Counted from the first letter of the stretch, positions 41,486 through 52,689 are shown. The stretch: DNA of 64,000 nucleotides from Lepidostoma basale (GCA_022606425.2 JAHDVF020000215.1:496001-560000), one strand, 5' to 3'. Numbers and translations are program-made. The notes: generated by a model from the letters alone, not told the origin.

Positions 41486-41625
41486 TATATATGTGTATTT
41501 ATTTTTGGTATACAATTCCATCCCTTACTTCTGATTCCATACACCCAGAATATTTTTCATGTACGCAAAGCCATTTTATATTTATTATATAACATTTATT
41601 CTTACGTTTTTCGTTTTTTTTTCAG

Positions 41626-41697
41626 AAATCGAAGCCGGTGAAGCTTGCAAATGGCTTAGAGCGGCAGGTTTTCCACAGTATGCGCAAATGTATGAAG
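41626..41697 (+). CDS. cv-c: Internal exon encoding the start of a DLC1/STARD13/cv-c SAM domain
   Basis: A 72-bp exon between a strong acceptor (CGTTTTTTTTTCAG) and donor GTAAGT at 41698. Two leading bases finish a codon, 23 codons follow, and one base is left. Residues read IEAGEAC, K, WLRAAGFPQYAQMYE. This is the first helices of the N-terminal SAM domain of the DLC1/STARD13 RhoGAPs, called crossveinless-c in Drosophila; the EAC.WLRA.GFPQYAQ.YE core is close to invariant in that family. The full protein carries SAM, RhoGAP and START domains and turns off Rho GTPases at the cell cortex and adhesions. No other exon of the gene is convincing here, so both flanking introns exceed 20 kb or leave the window. 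The gene symbol rests on family resemblance. Confidence 0.88.
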
Positions 41698-41827
41698 GTA
41701 AGTCGCTTTTCTTTAAACTTTACTATTAAGTTCTGCTTTTGAGGAATTTGAACTATTTCATATGTTTACTTATTTACACAACACAATAGATACTGATAAA
41801 ATGCGAAGATTTCAAATCCCGATTATT

Positions 41828-42290
41828 CTAACTAACTAACCATCACGCCGGCTCTCCGGAGGGGTAGGCAAAATGAATGGACCACAACACAGTTCTATTT
41901 TGACATGATTCTCTAGATTTCTCTGCATTTCTAGATCGTGTCATGTTTTCCTCGGCCTTCCTCCGCTCACGTCGTTTACATATATATTCTTCACCATTCT
42001 GTCATCATTAATTCTTTCCATGTGTCCAAACCATCTTAACGACTCTTTCCTTATTTTCTTCATAACACATTTATTCGCACTGCATTCACTTTTAATTTTT
42101 GCATTTGACACTATAACATATGTACAGATTCACCACACATTCGTCTTGGAGATCTCATTACCACTCTATTTATTCTACTTTCATCCTGGTTTTGCACGTT
42201 ACATGCTTAACTTCCAAACATAAAAGTCGGTTCAAGAACACCATTGTGCACTGCCATCTTAGCTTTATTGAATAGACTTTTGTTGTCCCG
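41828..42290 (-). pseudogene. RTE-like LINE, ~460-bp 3' portion
   Basis: From CTAACTAACTAACC tail at 41828 to the KAKMAVHNGVL region. A ~50-bp stretch between CMNVE and GRPRKT is deleted. It lies 130 bp downstream of the SAM exon, antisense to the gene. Confidence 0.75.
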
Positions 42291-42589
42291 AAAAATCCCG
42301 AATGTATTTTAATGAAATCATCAAAAGATTAGAACATAATACCGGCGGGCTTAATACATATGTCTCCATATTAATTACTTCGTTTTGATTGCAAAAACTA
42401 GTATCGTTGATAAACCTTTAGTATTAATATACGACTGTCCATAATATCACCGTTTTCATATTTTTATGGTCATATGATCAGAGGAATATCGTTTTTTTTT
42501 ATTAAGACCAACTTCTCACGCATTTCGCTCGTCAATTGTTCCTCAATATTTCTTCTATATTCGCCATCACTTTGTGTTGTGGATTCACA
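42291..42589. other. No recognised feature
   Basis: Intronic-looking; nothing repeated. Confidence 0.3.
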
Positions 42590-42985
42590 TTTGAATAACA
42601 TTTTGAAAACATTGTATTTTCACAACACTTTTTTGCACCTTTCGCAAACATGTTTTGGGACACAGACTTCCTTTCTTCAGTGTATGAATTTTATCAGTCA
42701 AATGAAAGATAGTCATCAAATGAAAAAGTGGTGGGGGGAAAATGAAATTTAGCGGCAGAGTAAATTATTGTTTAGCTATAATTATGAGACAGGGGAAACA
42801 AATCAATTATGGGACTAGAAGTTACGTTTACTCTCTTATTTACGAGTATAATATCTTTGTTGTTTTGAATTTGACTGTTAAAATTCATTCACTGAAGAAA
42901 GGAGGTCTGTGTCTCGAAACACGTTTGTGAAAGGTTCAATAAAGTGTTTGTAAAAACATAATGTTTTCAAAAAGTTATTCAAATG
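42590..42985. repeat. Palindromic repeat P7 with hammerhead-like motif
   Basis: The left arm CGCAAACATGTTTTGGGACA with CAGACTTCC and the right arm CACTGAAGAAAGGAGGTCTG with TGTCTCGAAACACG are inverted, separated by ~190 bp of unrelated DNA. Core CTGAAGA is intact; stem II GAG/CTC. Confidence 0.6.
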
Positions 42986-42989
42986 TTCC

Positions 42990-43388
42990 TTATTACTCTA
43001 ATATTGATTATTTTTATTGTATTTTTATATTTTTATTTTAGAATATTTTTATAGACACCTAGGATTTAAATCGGGTTCAAATATTTCACCATCGTGAAAA
43101 ATGTCTATCTCCGAAGCGTCCACGTTCATATAACAAATGCTTTATTTCAGAAGTAAACATGCTTATTTTTTGTTGGTTGATACTTGATGGCCAGAAAGGT
43201 GTTTAAACATGCGGTATTTGACAACACTGTTGTATAAGTATATTTATAACCAAAAGTGAGTTCAAGAGACCAACTCATCATCGGCTTTGTCCACCTGTGT
43301 AACCGTTTCACTAAATTAATTCAAATTCCATCATAAATTTTTTTTTTTTTTTCTATCGAAATCCTCGCTGGAAAAAATAAAGATGCTT
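42990..43388. other. No recognised feature
   Basis: AT-rich; 43339-43352 T run. Confidence 0.3.
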
Positions 43389-43389
43389 T

Positions 43390-43500
43390 AATGAATAATT
43401 AATATGATTGAAAACGTCTGTTTTCTAGAAGTTTTATTATAGTTTATGGAATGACATGTTTCGTCTTGCCGTGGTATTATCAAATTGTTTGAACATTATT
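43390..43500. repeat. P3 left half
   Basis: GAAAACGTCTGTTTTCTAGA, GGAATGACATGTTTCGTC; the second arm is lost. Confidence 0.55.
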
Positions 43501-43627
43501 AATAAACAACAAAATATTTGATGGCAAATGCTAAGGCTTCTTCTAAAAATACTAATGCAAGGGCATTTTATAAAGAAAAACATTTGGTAATACCTTAGCA
43601 GTGTTTGGCGTGTAATTAAAATATAAA

Positions 43628-43749
43628 CGTGCGTCTCCCGCGGGGCGAAAAGAGAAGGATCAAATGCCGCATCGGTTAAAGTGTAACAGTCCATTATTTC
43701 TGCCTACCCTTTCGGGAGACGGCGTGATGGTTAGTTAGTTAGTTAGTTT
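43628..43749 (+). mobile_element. SINE-like repeat S3, 3' part
   Basis: CGTCTCCCGCGGGGCGAAAA, CCGCATCGGTTAAAGTG, then GGAGACGGCGTGATGG and GTTA units. The 5' two thirds are missing. Confidence 0.7.
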
Positions 43750-44848
43750 GAAATATAATGTATTTAAAAAAAATTATGTTTTTGTTTTTATTCATAATTT
43801 ATTATGGAATTTTAGATCTAGCTTAAGAAAAAATAAATATATCTAAACTGTAAATCCCATACCCATAAATGCAAAGTCAACCTTTCTGTACCATTTAGCT
43901 TTTGGTTTTTCTTTAATTTATAAATTTAATTTAATGACCCTGGAATTCCATAGTTTCGCTAAAATTTAATAATAATTAATATTACAAATTCATATATTAT
44001 ATTGTATAAACATTCATATTATTAAGTATTATCTTTATAATATTTGTTGTATATTAAATAATATTAAATATTTTAATTGTTATGTTCTCTATAAAACTTG
44101 TGATTTTTATTTAATATTTATTATCCCTACAAAAATATGAAAATTATTCGATTATTTTGACATTAATATAGCCTCTGTCAAAACTGTAATTAAAATATTG
44201 TGAAGTTCGCAACGATTCCATCAACTTTTGAAATGGAAAATTTGTATCGCCATTATCAAACGTTGGAGTTCGCCGTCAGACCAGAGTTTGACTTTTCCGT
44301 GAAAAACCAAAATGTCAGGGCCGCGTGTGTTTTCCTTGGGAGGCATTAATGACTTCATCAAAGCGTTTTCTCTCTATTTACGACGACTGCTTGCAAACGC
44401 CGTGTTTTACCGGCGTAGTTTTATTCCTTCGCTTTAAATAAGATTCATTTAAAAGACTATTTCTTTCAGATGAACGAATGTAATCTTCTTTTGTTTTTTG
44501 TTCATAAAATAATCAGTTTATATAATTTACAACCGCAATCCTCGTAAATATTATGTATATGAAAAATTTCAACATAACATTTCCATTTTATTCTTAGCGG
44601 TAATCAAAATTGTTTTAATAACATTCTTTTTCGAATGTAAAATGCGTTATTACTTATTTCAAGTACCATATTATAAATCTGTAAGAAAATTGGAATGCCA
44701 ACAATATTAAAAAAAACATTTCCTTAATTAATTCACGTTTTAAAAAGTAATTGAATTCTTAAATTCGACATCTGCAATGTGGCGAAGAATCTCGATATCG
44801 TGATAGTATAGTTATCCTCTGGGGAAATTGTAAATATTCGACTTTTTT
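43750..44848. other. Unassigned, with a GC-richer island at 44210-44440
   Basis: 44210-44440 is not repeated in the window, has no frame, and lies 2.6 kb downstream of the SAM exon. It could be intronic regulatory sequence; no specific site is claimed. Confidence 0.25.
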
Positions 44849-44849
44849 T

Positions 44850-45035
44850 TCGAAAACATTGTATTATCACAACACTTTTTTTAACTTTTCACAATCATAT
44901 TTCGGCCCACATTAAAATTTTTAAATATCTACAAAAGTAACATTAAAATACATCGAAGAAGAATGTCTGTGACCCGAAACATGTTTGTGAAAAGATCAAA
45001 AACGTTTTGTAAAAACACAGTGTTTTAAAAAAATA
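44850..45035. repeat. Palindromic repeat P7, copy 2
   Basis: The left flank GAAAACATTGTATTATCACA and right flank GTAAAAACACAGTGTTTT are inverted. The right-arm motif is ATCGAAGAAGAATGTCTGTG with ACCCGAAACATGTTTGTG. Confidence 0.6.
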
Positions 45036-45424
45036 TATTCTGATATTTTTTCACAGTACGTGAATATGAATATACGAGTATTGTAGAAGAAATATAAAAA
45101 GTTATTATATTATAGTTTACTAGTAGAAAGACGAATAATGGATAAAAGAGGATTTTAAGTTTGCTATTAGTAGATAAATAAATGAATAAGTTTGTTTGTT
45201 TATAGAAAGAATTATTAATGAATGAAAGTGGTTAGTTTGCTAGTAGAAAATTAACGAATGAGATTGGTAAGATTGCTAGTAGAAAAATTATAAGCATAGT
45301 ATTATAATTCAATTTAATTCAATTTATTAAAAAATATATATTTACCAGACTTTTCCAATGCGTAGTAAGTAAAAAAATATATATATGACAACAAAAAAAT
45401 AATAAGAAGTGTATTATATAGATA

Positions 45425-45610
45425 TAACAATTTTTTTTTCAAAAATTCACGAATGTGATTAGATTTGACAGATATTAAAATGATTTTAATATCTGCCAAA
45501 ATTAACCACATTCGTGAATTTAAAAAAAAAAGTTTTATTTATAAAATATATCATTGATGAAGAGCTCGTGCGTCCGAAACATGTGTGGTTTTTATTTTTT
45601 AATAAAGTAT
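45425..45610. repeat. Long hairpin plus hammerhead-like motif P8
   Basis: 45440-45480 (ATTCACGAATGTG ... GACAGATATTAAAAT) is inverted at 45485-45520 (ATTTTAATATCTG ... CACATTCGTGAATT). 20 bp further, TTGATGAAGAGCTCGTGCG and TCCGAAACATGTGTGG follow the motif order with a poor stem II. Confidence 0.5.
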
Positions 45611-45943
45611 GTGTTGTATACACAGTATAGTATATCAAAAAAGAAACAATAGTATAATTATTTAAAAACATGTGTTCTATATAAAGCTGCGTCGACATTG
45701 TACATATATTATATGAGAAGTTCAATTATTAGTGGAAGCTCCTCACGGTTCTGCATGTGGGTTGTGGAGGGCTTCCGACCCAGTTTCGGTACCGCGGAAT
45801 GTTCATTACGACCCCTTGTCCCTTGTACCCCGTACCGCCATATATACTACGCTCGAAACAATGCCTTATCTCTTCCAGAAATGTGTGCTTGTAAACCGAG
45901 CAAAAGAAATACGTTTTGTAAGATATTACGTTATTTTTTTTTA
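45611..45943. other. Unassigned; GC-richer 45733-45910
   Basis: Two overlapping + frames (45698-45976, 45732-45944) cover the island. Neither shows a domain I recognise. Confidence 0.3.
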
Positions 45944-46066
45944 AAGATTAACAGAGAAGAAAATAGTTCATTATGAAGCACGAATCTGGTTATGCTCACA
46001 CTTGATTGAACTCATACCCCCTGGATCAGGAGCCAAGCGTTCTATCCCCTAAACCACCACCCGATT
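45944..46066 (-). mobile_element. tRNA-derived SINE S2, copy 3, diverged
   Basis: GGATCAGGAGCCAAGCGTTC and CCTAAACCACCACCCGA match the head in reverse. The B box is mutated. Confidence 0.7.
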
Positions 46067-46109
46067 AAATATAAATGAAATCTTACAAATGATAGTTAAA
46101 ATACAATAT

Positions 46110-46550
46110 AAACGAAATCTTACTAAAGGCGATCACATACTAAGTCGGAAAAATCGTCTAGCGTGCACGTTACGATGTATTAATATAGAAGAAGCTCAAG
46201 AGGTATATCAGAATAGAACAGTATGACGTTTTATCCTCTCTACCTACCCCTCCGGGGAAACGGCATGGTAGTTATTTATTTATTTAGTCATTTAATGGTT
46301 TGGACTCACGAAAATAATTACGTAAGATATAATGTTATAGAAAAAAGGTATATATTAACGATGTAAACTGAACAATATACTTACATAGATGAAGACCGAG
46401 GAAAATGTACCACGATCAAATCTATCAAATATTAAACGTTGGCCACGTGAGGAGTCGAAGAAGTCGACGTGTGTGCATGATACAAGGTATTTTGCGGCAC
46501 ATTATTTCTGCTTAACTCTTTGGAGAGGCGGCGTGGTGGTTTGTTCGTTT
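46110..46550 (+). pseudogene. Two decayed RTE-like LINE 3' fragments
   Basis: 46120-46290: SRKNRLACTLRC-like to CCGGGGAAACGGCATGG. 46295-46550: WFGLT-like through EDRGKC, KSTCVHD-like, to GAGGCGGCGTGGTGG. Confidence 0.6.
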
Positions 46551-47484
46551 TAAAATAGAATACAAGCTGTTAATCTGATGTCGATATGAAACCGTTCAAA
46601 ATTAGAATAACAACAGATTTTAGATAGTTATTTAAATTTAAACAATATTCGAACGTGTAACGCATTAAATAAATGAAAAACATATTACACAATGTTTAAT
46701 ATTATAGTCGATTATACAGTGCTTAAAATTCTCCAACCAAATTTGTAAAAGTTTTGATTAAATTAAATATTTTGATTGCCACTAATTCCCAAACACTGAA
46801 TTTATGTTATAAATCAACTAGTAAACAAACAGTAATCATATTAATGGAATAAGCGAAATTCCCCCAGTTTCTCATTCGCTCTGCTTATCAATTTGGGTTG
46901 ATATTCCCCTAGCCGTTCGGGTGAAGGTGTCCCCTTCTCTTCACTATAATGGAGATGTCACCAGAGCGATCCAGACAACGCGGCGAAAGTCGAAACTTCG
47001 TGTGAACAAAGTGAATTAAATTACGACTAACTTCGTTAGGAAGTTCACGAGCAGCAATGATCGAATGCCATCTGTGAATAAATTTCCGAATCGATGGGAT
47101 CATCTCTAATGCTCGGCTTGTATTGGACTTACGAATTTTGCCGAGCCAGTCATGTATACTGTTTTTTTATGAATAGAAAAAGCAAAAAAATATGTATTTT
47201 TTTTTGCCTTTCAAACAATGAAATAAACGAGTACGCTTTTTTTTAATTAAAAATGCTATCAGCTAGAATTTCAATAATCGAAAAAATAAGGTTCATGTTA
47301 ATTTTAATATAATTTATTGATTTTTCTTGTAAAAGCTACAACTATAGAATTTTAAACTTCAAATGAATTCGTGTTTTTTATATAATTATCTCAAATATTA
47401 CTCAATATAAATACGTTTTATTATACCATAGATTTGTGAATTTAAAAGATATTCATCTTCCTTAATTACAAAGAATACAATTAC
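46551..47484. other. Unassigned; GC-richer frame at 46900-47150
   Basis: A reverse frame running upstream of 47103 as well (WLGKIRKSNTSRALEM, then IPSIRKFIHRWHSIIAAREL) stays open for ~80 codons. I do not recognise it. It may be an old transposon ORF. Confidence 0.3.
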
Positions 47485-47780
47485 AAATAATCCCTAGATG
47501 GAAGTTCATTTTAAAGAATAATTAAATAAAACTGTGTTTTTTTACCAATACTCTCACTTTTGTTTTTATTTCGACAGAGAACAGTTTCACTAGGCTAGCT
47601 TACATAGTTTTATTTCATTATTATCGTTTTATTAAATTATTGTTTAACAATAGTAATGACAAAATATCATCTTGATTTAGCTGGCTCACGCGCGAAACCG
47701 GTTAGATAAACCTATCTGTTTTTTTTTAAATATTTTTTTGACAAATAAATTATTTGTATTACTATTATTTGTCGTATATA
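47485..47780. repeat. P5 pieces
   Basis: 47550-47600 TTTTTATTTCGACAGAGAAC, AGTTTCACTAGGCTAGC; 47685-47710 GGCTCACGCGCGAAACCGG. Confidence 0.45.
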
Positions 47781-48328
47781 CATTGGTATCATTGTTTTTA
47801 TTTTTTTGAATAACGCTCTAAAATAATAGATATTTATAAACCTTTATAAATATCAGCCGGTGAGAGCTTTTATCGCTGAACTATAGTACATCTATGGTTA
47901 TATTTAGTTTTTTCTTATTCTAGGTGAATCTTTAAAATGCTTACATTCGTAACAAGTATTTATCTTTCTACGAAACCTTTAAAAGCTATTTATCAATTCG
48001 TTTTGAAGCGCTTTTCAACATTTCGTATCATTTCAACTTACTAAAAATCCTTCAATATCGTCCTTTATGACTGTGTTAATTTATTTTGTACACAAGAAGG
48101 AAATACGAATACATATTACTTTTATGTCGATGAAATTTTGTAATATTAAATTTGATACTCTCAAGGGTATGATAACAGAAAAAATACTCTTGATGTTCAT
48201 TTCAACATGTTTATATAGTATTTTTCCGTATTAATATATTAAATACTTAATTGAATCAGTTAGAGCTTCAGCGTTCATTTACAAAAGGGTGTTAGTAGTC
48301 ATTTTGACTTATAAATGTATAATGAAGT
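47781..48328. other. No recognised feature
   Basis: AT-rich. Confidence 0.35.
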
Positions 48329-48460
48329 AGACGGCCTTCACGGCAGAGTGGCAAAAGGTATTACTGCTACACCGAATGTCCCACTTTCGATTCCCGGCGA
48401 TGGCAGTGTGATTGTCACACTATCTTCACATGACAATTAAATGGCAATAGATAAGATGCT
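48329..48460 (+). mobile_element. tRNA-derived SINE S1, internal deletion
   Basis: GGCCTTCACGGCAGAGTGGC, CGATTCCCGGCGATGGCAG, then a jump past GGTCTGGTGTAG to CACATGACAATTAAATGG. Confidence 0.75.
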
Positions 48461-48588
48461 AAGATATTATCTAATGTTAATGCCTTAAAATAGTAAATCT
48501 TAACATTCCAATAAAATAAATTATAACTTCTACAAAATAGAAGTTTTCATTCGTATTAATTATTTCATAAGTAGTTTTACATCATAGT

Positions 48589-49330
48589 ATAGGGTGTTTT
48601 TTTAGAGGTTTGGTTTTTAAACTTGCAACATTGTTTCAACAGACTGTCTATTTGACAGTTGACAGGTGATTTGTAGTAAGTACGTTTTGCCATTCTCCAT
48701 GAATAGACTGACGTCAGAACAGCGCGCTTGCAAATTGTGCAAATTTATTTTTAAAATCACAGTTTGGTTCGCCAAACTTATCGTGCACTACGTCCATTTT
48801 ACGGTCGACGTAATCGTCCATCCGAGCAAGGTATACTCTACCACGTATACTCTAGTGGATAATACGCATCCACAAAGACGACAATGAAGACTACAGGGGA
48901 AAAACAAGGAATGTCAGTAGAAGGTTAATTGGAATAAATTGAGAATAAAGCTAATCAAAGTCTATATATTTGTTAGCAATTAGCAATCGATTATTTGGCC
49001 ATAGTCGATGACACACATGATTTTTGAATATGAAAATTTTACTGTGGATAGATACGTACAAATGCCGCTAGATGGCATTATTACATTTATTTTGAATTTT
49101 AACTGACATTCCTTGTTTTTCCCCTGTAGTCTTCAATTATGATTGTCGAATATTGGACTTCACGATTGCGCTTCATTCGGGCTAGCCGTGGCGCTCATTT
49201 GCCCGAAATCATATTTAAACAATAATTGCATAAAACTATCTATTAAATAAATCCAATATCATAGACATTATCATTATATAATTTGTAATTTTTTAATTTT
49301 GAATATGTATTGTATACCTCCAAAAAAAAC
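48589..49330 (+). mobile_element. Mariner-like DNA transposon relic carrying a nested MITE
   Basis: The left end AGGGTGTTTTTTTAGAGGT and right end ACCTCCAAAAAAAACAT are inverted. A short frame from 48702 (MNRLTSEQRACKL) ends at 48887 in TLVDNTHPQRR, consistent with the N-terminal part of an IS630/Tc1/mariner-type transposase, heavily decayed. The interior is interrupted at 48885-49135. The element at 3870-4200 shows the uninterrupted form. Confidence 0.6.
48885..49135. mobile_element. 251-bp MITE with perfect 33-bp inverted repeats
   Basis: TGAAGACTACAGGGGAAAAA at 48885 continues to 48917. 49103-49135 is its exact reverse complement. The interior is AT-rich and non-coding. No clear target duplication: left flank ACGACAA, right flank ATTATGATTG. 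Confidence 0.85.
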
Positions 49331-50018
49331 ATCATATATAAGAAACAGTATATTACTCATATGAATGAAATTAATATGTAACTTTATGGATCTTGTTTCT
49401 TAATATTTTGCGCTATTACAGATTACATAGCTTTTTTTACTTTCATATAAAACATATTTCTACGCATTAATAACAACTTATTTCCCAAAGAACCAACACA
49501 TCGTTTTATAAAGCGTAATAGAAAATTTTCCAACGTGCTAAAAAGAACATTTTCCATTTAAAAATTTTCTCGGTAAGGTTCTTCATATTGATTTTTAAAT
49601 CAACTTAAACGTTGTTCGACGAAAAAAAACTAGACAGGGGCTAGATTATCTTTGAAAAAAATATTAATACGTTCAAAAAATACTTGAGAAATTTATCTTT
49701 CTCATACGATATTCAGAATCGAAATTTCGCTGTATAATGAATAGTAATGAACTTTATCTAATAACGTCTTCCATCCTTCAGGAATTGAGGGCTCTGTACC
49801 AAATGGCATATAGGTATATACCGAAATCTCTGATTTGATTTATCTCGTGATTTCATCTTTATTCGACATTTTGGTAACTTCATTTTCAATTCTCTTTTGA
49901 TATTTCGTAGTGGGAAAATGTGGTGAGTTGGAATGTGAATCACTCTTTATCTAATTGGAATCAAAGAAGGCTGATAGTATAATGGATAAGGCTTTTATTT
50001 ATTTTTTCTCATCTCACT
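49331..50018. other. No recognised feature
   Basis: AT-rich; a weak acceptor/donor pair around 49782-49814 was not accepted as an exon. Confidence 0.3.
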
Positions 50019-50090
50019 TACATTACCTTATGTATGGAAGTGAAGTTTGAAGCTGTAAAAGAAGGATGAAAGTAGAATAAATGATATCGG
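50019..50090 (+). pseudogene. RTE-like LINE scrap
   Basis: TTACCTTATGTATGGAAGTG and AAGAAGGATGAAAGTAGAAT match TLMYGSE..KKDESRIN. Confidence 0.5.
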
Positions 50091-50139
50091 AACCATACAA
50101 ATTGTATGGTTCTTCACTAACTTACTATGTTATATATTA

Positions 50140-50345
50140 TGTTTTTATAACTGTTAATTCAAAAACTTTGTTTTATATCACAAATTGTATTTATTTTACT
50201 TTACGACAGCTGTTTCATCAACCAATGTTGACATCATCAGGTGTTACATCAACATTGGTTCAAAGTTTTTGAATTAACAGTTATAAAATGTTAAAATATC
50301 ATAGTGTTTCGGCCAAAACAATAGACTATTTAATTATGTTTTTGA
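50140..50345. repeat. Palindromic repeat P1, right motif deleted
   Basis: The left arm ACGACAGCTGTTTCATCAAC and CATCATCAGGTG is complete. The right arm stops at CAACATTGGTT and jumps to AACAGTTATAAAATG. Confidence 0.65.
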
Positions 50346-50359
50346 ATAACTTTCACATT

Positions 50360-50575
50360 TGTTATACAATTAATACGAATGAAAACGTCAGTTTTTTTGA
50401 AGTTTTGTTATATTTTATGGGAATGACATGTTTCGACCTTCTAAGGCGTTATCAAATGTCTATCGACATTTGATAATGCCTTTGAAGGGCGAAACATGTC
50501 ATTCCCATAAAATATAATAAAACTTCTAGAAAACTGACGTTTTCTTTCGTATTAATTATTTATATGGAGTTTACC
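50360..50575. repeat. Palindromic repeat P3, best copy
   Basis: Arms inverted around 50464. Motif: TTGATAAT, stem GCCTT/AGGGC (with minor mismatch), GAAA, CATG, TC at about 50472-50502. Outer flanks are GAAAACGTCAG and its inverse CTGACGTTTTC. Confidence 0.75.
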
Positions 50576-50589
50576 ATCATTGTTCAAGA

Positions 50590-50760
50590 AACAATAAATT
50601 TCACATCTGTCTTTATTTCGACAGCTACAGGTTTCGCCAAACTCGCTGATATCGATAGACTTGTGTATCCATGGTTAAAAAAACATCGTTTTATTTAAAT
50701 ATAATTTAAAAAGAACTTCCACGTAGAGATTTCAGTATAATCATTCGATTATATTACTAT
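50590..50760 (+). repeat. P5 left arm and outer right flank
   Basis: GTCTTTATTTCGACAGCTAC, AGGTTTCGCCAAACTCGC; then AAAAAACATCGTTTTATTTA and GAACTTCCACG flank. Confidence 0.55.
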
Positions 50761-51098
50761 TGCATTAACTTCAACATACCTGTATATCATTCTATCAAGA
50801 TGAAGTATAAATAAATACGCTCTGTTAGTAATCGATATAAAAATACCCGGGAGCCATAATGTCGTAATTTTTTGGTACGTAATGAGGGCATTGTATTTTT
50901 TTTTATACATCAGTTTATTTTTAACCCAATTTCTTATAACTCATTTGAAAAATGTCCGCATCGACTGACAACATCATTTAAGAGTGTGACGTTGATTTTG
51001 ATTGTGTTATGATTCCATCCAGGGCAATTGCCTGTCCAAATGGTTACTTCTTACTATACGAGTAAGTACATGATACTGTGCCAATAATAATATATTTG
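50761..51098. other. No recognised feature
   Basis: AT-rich. Confidence 0.3.
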
Positions 51099-51099
51099 A

Positions 51100-51275
51100 A
51101 CACAATCCTGGCTGAGTGGTGCTATGACTGCCACACCGAAGATCCCGGGCTCGATTCCCGGCGAAGGCAGTTCGATTGTCAAAATGTTTTTGGTCTGGTG
51201 TAGAATTCATGTGACATAAAATGGCGATAGATTATCTTTGTAGCACATTTCACGAGAATCAATATGATAGCGTTA
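51100..51275 (+). mobile_element. tRNA-derived SINE S1
   Basis: GGCTGAGTGGTGCTATGACT, CGGGCTCGATTCCCGGCG, and the complete body to ACGAGAATCAATATGATAGC. Confidence 0.8.
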
Positions 51276-51344
51276 CTCTTTACATCGATTTTGTTCGCGC
51301 TGTTATATGAAGAGCGATTCAACAAAATAATTATAATTTTAGAT

Positions 51345-51575
51345 AAACTTAAGACGTTAACACTGGAATTCCATAATGGCGATTTTTTTTTTAATTAAAA
51401 CACTGTTTTTTTCCACTTTTGAGTTTATTTTTCTCGACATGTTTCGAAGGCTTACACCTTCATCATCGGGAGAACGGTATAAACTTCCCCCGATGATGAC
51501 GTAAGTCTTCGAAACATGTCGAGAAAAATAAACTCAAATGTGGAAAAAACAGTGTTTATAATTCATAAAAAAATT
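51345..51575. repeat. Palindromic repeat P2
   Basis: Arms inverted around 51485. Right-arm motif CCCCGATGATGACGTAAG then TCTTCGAAACATGTC GAGAA; stem II is shortened. Confidence 0.7.
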
Positions 51576-51795
51576 TTAGATAACCTTAAGGCATTAACAC
51601 TCTAAAATTCTATAATGGCCAATATTTTTATATTTTTATTATATTTTGTTATATTTTACACTGGTATTCCACTTTTCAGTTTATTTTACTCGACATGATT
51701 CGAAGATTTTAAACTTCTCCCGATGATGAAGGTGCCTTCTAAACATGTCGAAAAAAATAAACTAAAAAATGGAAAAAACAATGTTTTAATTCATT
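51576..51795. repeat. Palindromic repeat P2, adjacent second copy
   Basis: GATAACCTTAAGGCATTAAC to AACAATGTTTTAATTCATT. The right arm keeps CCCGATGATGAAGGTGCC, TTCTAAACATGTCG. Confidence 0.6.
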
Positions 51796-51805
51796 AAAAT
51801 ATTGA

Positions 51806-51928
51806 CAATATAATAATAAAAAAATAAAATAAAAGAAAATAATAATAACAATAAAATAATAATAATAATAATAATAAAATAATAAAAATAAAATAATAAT
51901 AATAATAATAATAATAAAATAATAAGTG
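51806..51928. repeat. AAT/AAAATAAT microsatellite
   Basis: Imperfect ATA units directly follow the P2 copy. It produces long artificial frames rich in Y and I on the reverse strand. Confidence 0.85.
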
Positions 51929-51999
51929 TACATAACTCATTCCGGGCAAAAAATCACTTATGGCTCTTGTGTTCAGATTTAACGATATGATTTATTTAT

Positions 52000-52312
52000 T
52001 TAGTGTTATGAACAAAATAAGGAAAGGGTCATTAAGATGGTTTTGACACATGGAAAGAATGAGTGAAGACAGAATGGTAAAGAAGGTATATGTAAACGGC
52101 GTGAACGGAGCTAGAAATAAAGGAAGAACGAGGAAAACGTGGCACGATCAAATCAATCAAATATTGAGTGCCGGTCACGTGAGGAGTCGGAGAAATCGAC
52201 GTGCGTGCATTACAAGATGTATGAATGTAGAGGAATCGAGAGAAGTATGTCAGGACAGAACAGTGTTGCGTTCCATTCTTTCTGCCTACCCCTCCGGGGA
52301 GACGGCGTGATG

Positions 52313-52344
<32 letters not shown>

Positions 52345-52346
52345 TT
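52000..52346 (+). pseudogene. RTE-like LINE 3' end with longest GTTA tail
   Basis: NKIRKGSLRWF-like start, then MERMSEDRMVKKVYVNGVNG, RTRKTWHDQINQILSAGHV, RRACITRCMNVEESREVCQD, LSAYPSGETA (end 52310). Then GGAGACGGCGTGATGG and seven GTTA units to 52345. One of the least damaged 3' ends; defines the element terminus. Confidence 0.88.
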
Positions 52347-52688
52347 TTTAATTTAATAGTTTTGAAGCATGGATTTGTAAGTGCGTGCAATAAATCAGGA
52401 GACGCAGAGACGCTGAAGTAATGACAATTTCCTCTGCCTTGTCCATTAAGTGACAGATGAGAGTCGATATTTTATTACAAATAGGCTAATGCCCCCGTCG
52501 GCAGCGGTGTTGAGTAATGCGAACTACATGTACATTGTAAACTAAGTACTATAAAAACTAGTTGGGAATAGTAATGCAAGACCACACGCAGTATCCTAAC
52601 AGCGGCTAATAAAATACGCATGCCACTACATTCACCACATATTAATGTACTGCACTAAAGATGCATAGAGATTAGACGACAACATAAA
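52347..52688. other. Unassigned
   Basis: No repeat or frame was recognised. Confidence 0.3.
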
Positions 52689-52689
52689 C

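Noticed and set aside
8262..41697. Direct splice from the 8262 exon to the SAM exon
   Set aside because: Phases do not match; the join reaches a stop within a few codons.
45698..45976. Overlapping forward frames as a gene
   Set aside because: Two frames are open over the same GC-richer stretch and neither shows a domain or splice signals.
49782..49814. Small exon
   Set aside because: Acceptor is fair but the donor is weak (GTATAT) and the 32-bp segment matches no known protein.
51739..51933. Reverse frame rich in tyrosine and isoleucine
   Set aside because: Produced by the AAT microsatellite.
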